From: an uncultured Alphaproteobacteria bacterium | GTDB lineage: Bacteria; Pseudomonadota; Alphaproteobacteria; UBA7887 | Assembly: GCA_913044255.1 (NCBI GenBank) | Contig: CAJWOI010000070.1 | Span: 1 to 10,196 of the forward strand | Length of the DNA: 10,196 nt | Direction: 5' to 3' | Part shown: one piece after another, positions 1-5,433 of the stretch | Layout: every line of letters starts with the position of its first letter | Position numbering within the stretch: position 1 is the stretch's first letter | Program-made: the position numbers and the translations under genes | Notes under the pieces: model-generated | What the model was told of the DNA's origin: nothing | Database searches by the model: none | The model's input: only the letters and a program-made list of their open reading frames with translations

Positions 1-7
1 CACGATG

Positions 8-43
8 AGGGGCAGGCAGTTGGTCTGCCCCTTCTTTTTTTTT
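8..43 (+). terminator. Rho-independent terminator of the gene upstream of the window
   Basis: An 8-bp stem, AGGGGCAG at 8-15 pairing with CTGCCCCT at 25-32, encloses a 9-base loop and runs straight into a T-rich tract at 32-43 (nine consecutive T at 35-43). This is a textbook intrinsic terminator reading rightward, so a plus-strand gene ends just left of the window. The T tract is followed directly by the GGAG (44-47) ribosome site of the next gene, leaving no room for a promoter between them. The downstream genes therefore probably depend on read-through, making this an attenuating element, or on a promoter inside or before the stem. Confidence 0.75.
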
Positions 44-52
44 GGAGCCAAA

Positions 53-898
53 ATGAAAACTAGGACATTGTTCGGCGCGTTAGCATTGACATTTATTACC
101 ACGATGGCTTCGGCGGGCGCTCAAACTACGGACAATGCTTTGGCAGATGGGGTGCTGAGCATCTGCGCTGATCCATATATTTACCCTTCCTCGTCGCAGG
201 GGTATCCCCCAGGCTACGACATTGAAATTCTTGAGGCCGTTGCTCGCTCTGGCGGGTATCGTTCCGATCAGTTTTGGGTCAATTCAGGAACTATCGGTGG
301 TTTGGGTAGAGCGCTGCGCAATTCCATCGCTAAAGGTTTTTGCGACGTATTCATTGGCGTTGCGGTTGACGACAGGCAAATCGATGAGTTGGCTGAAAAA
401 GATCTCGTCTTCACGCGCCCCTATATGGCGCTTGCCTTTGTTCCAGTCGTTCAGGGTCAGGCTGCCAATGCAAAGTCGTTTGAAGATTTGAAGGGCATAA
501 AGATTGGAGTTTCTAGGACGACCCCTATGGACGGCTATCTACTGATGCACGGTTATGAACGAGAGATTTATCAAGGAAACGATCGGGTTTTGGAGGGCAT
601 GGTGCGGGGTGAGGTTGACGCCGCTATGGTGTGGTCACCTGCCCTTGGCTTAGCACACAGAGACTTTGCGGATGCGGAGTTTCATCCGATCGCGAATTAC
701 AAGCCAGATCCACTTTTTACGTGGAATATGGCTATGGTAGTACCGGGGGCAGATACAAAGTTAAAAACGTTAGTGGATAACGGGATTCGCCAACTTCTTG
801 ACAGCGGGGAGATAAAAGCAATCGTGGAGAAATACGGTGTGCCTTATTTTCCCCCGGTGGATAAGCCCGATCCGATGAAATACCGTACGCCGGATTGA
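53..898 (+). CDS. MxaJ/XoxJ-family periplasmic substrate-binding-like protein of a PQQ alcohol dehydrogenase system
   Basis: This is a 281-residue exported protein of the family 3 solute-binding fold, in the quinoprotein-dehydrogenase-associated (MoxJ-type) branch. Residues 1-23 form a signal peptide (MKTR start, hydrophobic core, cleavage after ASAGA). The mature protein opens with ICADPY (37-42) and PPGYDIEIL (52-60), carries GFCDVFIG (95-102) and ends with YGVPYFPP (261-268), all typical of the MoxJ group. Cys38 and Cys97 could form a disulfide. Family members help assemble or activate PQQ methanol/alcohol dehydrogenases in the periplasm rather than feed an ABC transporter, and no permease or ATPase gene is seen here. 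The start at 53 was chosen over an in-frame ATG at 5 because it gives a clean signal peptide and has GGAG five bases upstream; the longer form would translate the terminator. The cytochrome gene follows. Whether it is xoxJ or mxaJ depends on the unseen dehydrogenase. Confidence 0.82.
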   Translation: MKTRTLFGALALTFITTMASAGAQTTDNALADGVLSICADPYIYPSSSQGYPPGYDIEILEAVARSGGYRSDQFWVNSGTIGGLGRALRNSIAKGFCDVFIGVAVDDRQIDELAEKDLVFTRPYMALAFVPVVQGQAANAKSFEDLKGIKIGVSRTTPMDGYLLMHGYEREIYQGNDRVLEGMVRGEVDAAMVWSPALGLAHRDFADAEFHPIANYKPDPLFTWNMAMVVPGADTKLKTLVDNGIRQLLDSGEIKAIVEKYGVPYFPPVDKPDPMKYRTPD

Positions 899-951
899 CA
901 AAAATTAAGAACTCTTACTGGTTAATCAATTTGAACAAGGCGAATGAGAAA

Positions 952-1404
952 ATGCACAACTTGTCTACTAGTTGGAAACTTCGGTGGACGTCCGCGCTGG
1001 GAACGTTTGCCCTGGCCTTTGGTATTTTGGTCGTGATAGCGCTATCACCGGTAAAGGCAGACCACAACACAGGTAGCGATACCGACATAGAAAATGAGTT
1101 TGAGGGTGATGCCGAGGCCATCGAATACGGCAGGCTGCTGTTTGCACGGCGCTGTGCATATTGTCATGGAGGTGGTGGTGCGGGTGCCAAGGGCCCATCA
1201 CTTACCAAGGGAAAATTCAAATATTCTCGTAAAGCTCTGACGTCAGATCTGGTCTCCATTATTATGGGCGGCATTCCAAATACCCAAATGGGCGCATTCG
1301 GAAGAACTGTTGACGGTGATGAGACGCTGAAGATTATCGCTTATATCCGCCAGGAAACAGCAAAACGTGCTGAGATCGAGGCGGAACAAGCTCCGGCCAA
1401 ATGA
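952..1404 (+). CDS. Periplasmic mono-heme cytochrome c, probable electron acceptor of the PQQ dehydrogenase
   Basis: A 150-residue exported class I-like cytochrome c. An N-terminal hydrophobic stretch (about residues 13-31) with cleavage probably after VKA (36) directs it to the periplasm. One heme motif, CAYCH, is at 68-72, followed by a glycine-rich stretch and GPSL (81-84). Met113 in NTQMGAF is the likely distal heme ligand. The C-terminus is charged and Ala/Glu-rich. Its place directly after the MxaJ-like gene suggests it takes electrons from a PQQ alcohol dehydrogenase, in the role of XoxG/MxaG; this is inference from context. The start is uncertain. ATG 952 gives a compact signal peptide, with AAGG at 937-940 as a distant ribosome site. 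In-frame TTG codons at 895 and 931 would add 19 or 7 residues, and TTG 895 overlaps the stop of the previous gene (TTGA). Both genes are probably one transcript. Confidence 0.82.
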   Translation: MHNLSTSWKLRWTSALGTFALAFGILVVIALSPVKADHNTGSDTDIENEFEGDAEAIEYGRLLFARRCAYCHGGGGAGAKGPSLTKGKFKYSRKALTSDLVSIIMGGIPNTQMGAFGRTVDGDETLKIIAYIRQETAKRAEIEAEQAPAK

Positions 1405-1501
1405 ACCGAATGCGAGGCCGGCCGGAACACGGTTAGCCAACACGCTTTCCTGTTTCCGGAGAGATGAGCGAATGAACTGATCTCCACGGTGGGGGTAGGA
1501 T
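1405..1501. other. Convergent intergenic region with GC-rich inverted repeats
   Basis: This 97-base gap separates the 3' ends of the cytochrome and VWA genes. It holds the palindrome GGCCGGCC (1416-1423). Short complementary pairs could form mutually exclusive hairpins: CCGGCC 1393-1398 with GGCCGG 1416-1421, or CCGGAA 1422-1427 with TTCCGG 1454-1459. Neither is followed by a T run on either strand, so I do not call an intrinsic terminator. Nothing coding is supported. Confidence 0.4.
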
Positions 1502-2350
1502 TCATTTCCGCGTCGACAATTCTGGCAAACGAACGTTGGAGGTAACCGACGCGACATGCGGCTTGGCAACATTGGCAAGCCGTTGGGAATTCGGAAGGTG
1601 CAGGTCAGGCTGTATCGGTGAGGCTAGGGGGGGGCCGATCTCTCGGATCAATTTTCTTAAAATGGCGGTGGCGAAATCATCGTAGTCTTCAGCAAGCATC
1701 AAAAAAGCGCCTGCTCCCCCTATTACTTTGTCGCGAAAATAACGATCCACATACGGTTCTTCATTTATGATTGCCAGGCCATTGATTATTACCCCTTCGG
1801 CAACGGCTTGATCACGTATCTGACTGGGACGTGAACCAGAATTCGCCTGTCCATCTCCAGAAATATCGATAACTTTCTTCCAGCTAGTGTAGGCGCTGTT
1901 TTTGAATTGACGTATGGAAAAATCGATTGCTCCGTAAATGCCTGTTTGGCCACCACCAACCATTCGTGGCATATGTTTTATCTTTCGTGATAAGGCGCGG
2001 CCCGACACTGCGTCGGTAACAAGGGTCCAGTCAACAGCCAAACTTTGTGAATTGTTGCTCGACCACTGGACTACAGCTACCGCAATGCCATTCGGTGCCG
2101 ACGCTTGAATTGTTTCGATAAGACTCGGATTACGAAATGCTTCTGCTATACCGATGGCCTGAAGCTCCCACTCGGTTTGATCAACACTAGATGATAAATC
2201 AATCGCGAGCACCAGTTCGAGGTCCACCCATTGACCTTCTTGCGCATTGACAGACGTGTTGACGCAAAAGAAGACCACCGCCACAAGACAAGACACGAGG
2301 TTCTTGGTGCGAGTGTCTTTTAAGCGTGGGATTGTAGTTGTGGCTGTCAT
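1502..2350 (-). CDS. Secreted von Willebrand factor A (DUF1194-like) protein
   Basis: A 282-residue exported protein that is almost entirely one VWA domain. Residues 1-36 are a signal peptide with cleavage after VNA. The metal-ion-dependent adhesion site looks intact: DLSSS at 51-55 (Asp51, Ser53, Ser55), Thr136 in GGGQTGIYG, and Asp166 in DISGDG. The domain runs from about 42 to 238 (LRKLIREIG); the C-terminal 40 or so residues are Pro/Asn-rich and look disordered. The all-VWA architecture with SWKKVIDISGDG matches the DUF1194 group common in alphaproteobacteria, whose function is not established. VWA proteins do occur among methanol dehydrogenase accessory factors (MxaC, MxaL), so a chaperone or assembly role for the neighbouring quinoprotein system is possible but inferred. 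The start at 2350 was preferred over ATG 2407 because of its strong ribosome site and clean signal peptide. It converges on the cytochrome gene. Confidence 0.83.
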   Translation of the reverse strand: MTATTTIPRLKDTRTKNLVSCLVAVVFFCVNTSVNAQEGQWVDLELVLAIDLSSSVDQTEWELQAIGIAEAFRNPSLIETIQASAPNGIAVAVVQWSSNNSQSLAVDWTLVTDAVSGRALSRKIKHMPRMVGGGQTGIYGAIDFSIRQFKNSAYTSWKKVIDISGDGQANSGSRPSQIRDQAVAEGVIINGLAIINEEPYVDRYFRDKVIGGAGAFLMLAEDYDDFATAILRKLIREIGPPLASPIQPDLHLPNSQRLANVAKPHVASVTSNVRLPELSTRK

Positions 2351-2355
2351 AAATG

Positions 2356-2363
2356 TCCTCCTC
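2356..2363 (-). promoter_or_regulatory. Strong ribosome binding site fixing the VWA gene start
   Basis: Read on the minus strand this is GAGGAGGA, five bases before the ATG at 2350. It decides the start against the longer open frame beginning at 2407. Confidence 0.8.
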
Positions 2364-2608
2364 ACAAGGAAATTCTGGCTAACCGATCCCAAATTAGATA
2401 ATGGCACGGTAAAGTGGTGATTAGGCGTGACCCTGCTCGTTTGTCTGGTATATTTGTCTTTTCATCGAAATCGGTGAAAGAATTGCTTCTTCCAGTCAAG
2501 GCAAACGTACCAATAAAAAACAAAGAGCGACAGGTTTTTGGCCAACGGTTAGAGTTTGGGATGTCACGTTCGATCTATCAGAGCCGCACTATGCCTATAT
2601 GGTGGGAA

Positions 2609-2617
2609 TGATATAAT
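2609..2617 (+). promoter_or_regulatory. Extended -10 promoter for the Sel1-repeat gene
   Basis: The sequence TGATATAAT is a perfect match to the extended -10 consensus (TGn followed by TATAAT). No good TTGACA-like hexamer lies 16-18 bases upstream, but extended -10 promoters tolerate that. Transcription would begin near 2624, giving a leader of about 92 bases before the ATG at 2716. Confidence 0.45.
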
Positions 2618-2715
2618 GTCTTGCTAGAAGCGATTGCGAAGAAGGTCATCGTATCAAAAGCTAGTTTCGTATATATTCTGTTGATCGATATACAGGCTGC
2701 ACGTAGCATTTTCCT

Positions 2716-3372
2716 ATGAAATATTTGATTGCCTCGTTTCTCGGTGTGTTGGTATTGCAAGGTGTCGATTTGGCCCGTGCCGACTTTGATGATGGTATGA
2801 CTGCTTATCAGCGAGGCGACTACCATACCGCTTTTAATGAATTTATTGCGCTTGCTGAGCAAGGAGATGCGAATGCTCAAGCCATGCTCGGCACTATGTA
2901 TGGCAACGGTCGTGGCGCGCCTAAAAGCTACGTAAAGGCAGTGAAGTGGGGGACGCTCGCTGCTCTGCAGGGAAATGCCGAAGCCCAATTCAATCTGGCC
3001 ATGATGCATGCTTTTGGTTTGGGGGGGTTAGAAATTGACGCTGTAGAAGCGTACAAGTGGGCAACCCTTGCGTCCAACAACGGAGTCGAGGACGCTATCA
3101 AATTTCGAAAATATATCGAAGCAGAAATGAGTCCTTGGGAGATTGAGGCGGCACAGGACCGTGCCAAAGAATGTGTAGAAAATAGCAACGAGGCTTGTTC
3201 TGGTGATTTTCAAAAAAATGAAAGGTCGGTCCGCAAAGAGGGACCGATCGATGACCAAGCCCATACCGGTGGAGTATCCCCCCTAGATAAAGCTAAGATT
3301 GATTGTGAAGAGCTTGGTTTTACACCGAAGACGGAGGCTTTTGGGAACTGTGTTTTGAAACTCATGGACTGA
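2716..3372 (+). CDS. Secreted Sel1-repeat (TPR-like) protein with conserved C-terminal cysteine motif
   Basis: A 218-residue exported protein. The signal peptide is residues 1-22 (cleavage after ARA, mature start DFDDG). It is followed by a TPR-like helix pair (YQRGDYHTAFNEF, 31-43) and two Sel1 repeats: about 52-87 (AQAMLGTMYGNGRG) and 88-125 (AQFNLAMMHAFGLGG). Next comes a charged low-complexity linker (about 140-190) containing Cys153 and Cys161. The last 22 residues form a compact motif, Cys197-x2-LGF with a second Cys212 followed by VLKL, that recurs at the C-termini of unrelated exported proteobacterial proteins; I recall it from other proteins but cannot name a domain. Sel1 solenoids are protein-protein scaffolds, so a partner-binding periplasmic role is likely but the partner is unknown. 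No Shine-Dalgarno is visible before the ATG; the start rests on the signal peptide. Confidence 0.8.
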   Translation: MKYLIASFLGVLVLQGVDLARADFDDGMTAYQRGDYHTAFNEFIALAEQGDANAQAMLGTMYGNGRGAPKSYVKAVKWGTLAALQGNAEAQFNLAMMHAFGLGGLEIDAVEAYKWATLASNNGVEDAIKFRKYIEAEMSPWEIEAAQDRAKECVENSNEACSGDFQKNERSVRKEGPIDDQAHTGGVSPLDKAKIDCEELGFTPKTEAFGNCVLKLMD

Positions 3373-3444
3373 GTGTAAGGCATGCGCGCTCCGCGCTCGC
3401 ATCCTGCGTGTCCAAGGCTTTCGCTGCGTTAATATCCGTCAACG
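3373..3444. other. Convergent intergenic region with bulged GC-rich hairpin
   Basis: The 72 bases between the Sel1 and HEAT gene ends include an imperfect GC-rich inverted repeat, ATGCGCGC then TCC then GCGCTCGCAT, near 3382-3402. It may slow transcription from both sides, but no T tract follows on either strand, so it is not a canonical terminator. Confidence 0.3.
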
Positions 3445-4764
3445 TCAGTCAGAAATTAGACTACCTTCAATCGCTTCCAGCGCATATGTTGCTGCAAGGC
3501 GGACATCTTCGTCCTCGTCTTGCAATGCTTGGGAAAGCACAGGAATGGCCAAGGTTGCCTCGTGTCCAATGTTTTCTAGTGTGGTGGCAGCTAGGTAACG
3601 GACACCGGGGTCAAGACTTTCCATGGCTGTTATAAGTAACTCAACGGGAGCACCCTTCATCTTGGTAATTGATCGGGAAGCGGCAAGTCGAACATCACTA
3701 TCTGCATCGGAGAATGCATCTATCAAAATTTGCAGTATATAATCCGATGAATTTCCAATGTTACCAAGTGCCGTTATGGCTGCGCGCCGCACGTTCGGAT
3801 TTTCATCGGTAACTACTTCAATAATGAGTGGTATTTCGGACGCGGCCTCGCGTCCGATTGCACTAAAGGCTCTAAGAACGGCTGCTCGGACCTCGGGCTC
3901 CGGATCATCTAGAGCCTGGGACAGGGCAGGGATCGTGAATAGGATGATCCTGTTATGGAGCCGTGTGTAGAGTGATTGGCGCAGAGGCGTTCGCATTGGT
4001 CTGGGCCAAATCGGCTTGTAGTCATATCCCATGATATCCCACGGCCGCGTTATCGGCCAATGTTTGTCGCTAGCAATCTTGCCAAGGGCAGTTGCAGCAG
4101 CTTGACGTATTTCTCCGATCGGTTGATCAAGAGCAGCCAACAAATCTGAAAGTGCGCGCTCGGCATAAATGCCGGTGCCGCCAAGGGCCGCCAGGGCAGT
4201 AACCCGCACCATAGGATCTGGGTGTTGCAAGGTATCGCGGAGGACCGTGACAGCTTCGGCACCCAATCCCCCAAGCGTGTTCGCCGCCGCGAGTCGCACG
4301 GATTCGTCGGGATCATCTAATAGTCGCCCCAAAGCCGGTGCAATTAACTCGCCTTTTTTTGGAAAGTGGCTCAGGGCCGATGTTACTGTGGAGCGGACAG
4401 ACGGGTCCGGATCCTTTAGAGAAGAGACCAGTGCTGGTACCGCCGTGTTGGCATCTGCGCCGATTCTTCCTAGCGCATCTGCAACCGCAGCACGTACGTC
4501 TGGTATCTCGTCACTGAGCGCTCTGACGAGGGGAGGGACGGCCGGTCTTGCACTTCGGCCAAAATCGCCCAAGCTTTCGGCGGAAGCTCTTCGCTCATAC
4601 GGTTTTGGATTATTTAGGTTCTCAATCAGATTCTGGATTTCTGCTTGGATGGCTTCACGTGAAGTATCAGCGCACGCGAGGTTTGGCAAAAACAATAAGC
4701 TTGTTAATAGTACTGCCGTGATACGCAGTGGTTGCATCATGTTTTGCGATTGGATGCTTCGCAT
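3445..4764 (-). CDS. Exported HEAT-repeat (PBS-lyase-like) protein with a central non-repeat insert
   Basis: A 439-residue protein, nearly all short HEAT repeats of the phycobilisome-lyase type, each with a DxDPxVRxxAxxALGxIG signature. I count ten or eleven units, starting at about residues 53, 75, 107, 143, 172, 205, 277, 311, 345, 376 and 407. Residues 14-32 form a hydrophobic signal peptide ending in LACA, with likely cleavage before DTS, so the solenoid should sit in the periplasm. Between units six and seven is a Trp/Pro/Tyr-rich insert (about 233-275, with WPITRPWD and YKPIWPRP) that breaks the repeat register. HEAT solenoids are binding scaffolds; no catalytic motif is present. It starts 15 bases after the HAD gene stop, so it is probably co-transcribed with it. 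The start is uncertain: ATG 4764 has only a weak GAAAG upstream, while ATG 4740 or 4737 would give a shorter signal peptide. Confidence 0.8.
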   Translation of the reverse strand: MRSIQSQNMMQPLRITAVLLTSLLFLPNLACADTSREAIQAEIQNLIENLNNPKPYERRASAESLGDFGRSARPAVPPLVRALSDEIPDVRAAVADALGRIGADANTAVPALVSSLKDPDPSVRSTVTSALSHFPKKGELIAPALGRLLDDPDESVRLAAANTLGGLGAEAVTVLRDTLQHPDPMVRVTALAALGGTGIYAERALSDLLAALDQPIGEIRQAAATALGKIASDKHWPITRPWDIMGYDYKPIWPRPMRTPLRQSLYTRLHNRIILFTIPALSQALDDPEPEVRAAVLRAFSAIGREAASEIPLIIEVVTDENPNVRRAAITALGNIGNSSDYILQILIDAFSDADSDVRLAASRSITKMKGAPVELLITAMESLDPGVRYLAATTLENIGHEATLAIPVLSQALQDEDEDVRLAATYALEAIEGSLISD

Positions 4765-4779
4765 TCCCGTAACTTTCGT

Positions 4780-5433
4780 CTAGCCAACACTGTGTCCCAG
4801 ACAGGAATTTAGGTCGTTTAAAGCTTGGGCAGGGGAGAGAACCTTTATCGTTTGCATGCCCATTTCTCTTGCTGGTTTTAGATTTATGCCCAGGTCGTCG
4901 AGAAAAACAGCTTCACTGGGTTTAATTCCAAGTAACTCGCAGGAATGCTGGTAAAATCGAATTTCGGGTTTGCGGAATCCAAGCTTGCTTGATTCGATGA
5001 CCATGTCAAAAAGTTTCATGACTTCTTTGATTGCATGAGTGTTGGGGGATGCGTTCTCAAGGGATCCAAAGTTATTTGTTAAACACGCCGTTTTGTATCG
5101 TTTCGAAACTATCCCCAACGCATCAACCATTTCTTGACGCAACTCTCCGCGAATGCAGTTAAGCACAGTGGCTCCATCCACAGTTTGACCAGCCTCTTGT
5201 GCTTCTGTCTCAAAAATCTTGCAGAACTGCGGGATATTTACCTCACCACGCTCAAGTTTGGCCCACGCATTTGACGCACTGTTTGTCGAGTTTAGGGTAC
5301 GAATGAAATCTCTTGGTAAATTGGCCTCAGTCTCGTAACGATTGAAAGCTTCAAAAGGACTGGTTGTAAAAACACCTCCGAAATCCCAAAGGACGGCGCG
5401 AACAGGATTGCGTGGTCTAGATTGAATGTTCAT
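4780..5433 (-). CDS. HAD-superfamily (subfamily IA, sEH-N/ACAD10-like) hydrolase-like protein
   Basis: A 217-residue cytoplasmic protein with HAD motifs in order: motif I WDFGGVF (16-22, nucleophile Asp17), motif II LTNN (118-121, Thr119), motif III Lys155 in GFRKPEIRFY, and motif IV FLDDLG (177-182, Asp179/Asp180). A helical cap lies between motifs I and II (about 25-105), as in subfamily IA. SSKLGFRKP and the motif IV context resemble the group containing the N-terminal domain of soluble epoxide hydrolase and the HAD domain of ACAD10. The second motif I aspartate, the usual acid/base of phosphatases, is Gly19; this occurs in part of that group, so catalysis cannot be assumed. Its ATG overlaps the stop of the acyl-CoA ligase gene (ATGA), and it has no ribosome site of its own, so it is probably translationally coupled. 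A role on a CoA-bound or phosphorylated intermediate is inferred from this coupling. Confidence 0.83.
   Translation of the reverse strand: MNIQSRPRNPVRAVLWDFGGVFTTSPFEAFNRYETEANLPRDFIRTLNSTNSASNAWAKLERGEVNIPQFCKIFETEAQEAGQTVDGATVLNCIRGELRQEMVDALGIVSKRYKTACLTNNFGSLENASPNTHAIKEVMKLFDMVIESSKLGFRKPEIRFYQHSCELLGIKPSEAVFLDDLGINLKPAREMGMQTIKVLSPAQALNDLNSCLGHSVG

Larger units (their letters stand above)
2351..2715. other. Divergent intergenic region between VWA and Sel1 genes
   Basis: A 365-base gap between two divergent exported-protein genes, so both promoters should lie here. On the plus strand an extended -10 is visible at 2609-2617. Downstream of it, GTATAT (2669-2674) can pair with ATATAC (2688-2693) around a 13-base loop, a weak AT-rich hairpin in the Sel1 leader. 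For the VWA gene I see no convincing -35/-10 pair. The 65-codon open frame at 2414-2611 has no recognisable domain, ribosome site or signal peptide, and I do not believe it is a gene. Confidence 0.5.

Noticed and set aside
53..898. Binding protein of an amino-acid ABC transporter
   Set aside because: The ICADPY and YGVPYFPP motifs and the adjacent cytochrome c fit the MoxJ group better, and no permease or ATPase gene is nearby.
1416..1423. GGCCGGCC palindrome as a regulatory operator
   Set aside because: It sits between convergent gene ends with no promoter to control, and a single 8-base palindrome is expected by chance in a GC-rich patch.
2414..2611. 65-codon open frame in the VWA-Sel1 gap
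   Set aside because: It has no signal peptide, domain or ribosome site, and its end runs into the extended -10 promoter of the Sel1 gene.
4668..4680. Lipoprotein signal on the HEAT protein (Cys in LPNLACA)
   Set aside because: The residues before the cysteine (N-L-A) do not fit the lipobox, whose third residue back should be Leu, Val or Ile. Signal peptidase I cleavage after ACA is more likely.
3445..4764. HEAT gene as a tandem DNA repeat array or mobile repeat
   Set aside because: Repetition is at protein level only, with diverged codons; no near-identical direct DNA repeats were seen by eye.
4169..4783. 204-codon plus-strand open frame
   Set aside because: It lies antisense to the HEAT gene, is Ala/Ser/Arg-rich with no domain, and arises from the repeat-rich codons of the real gene on the other strand.
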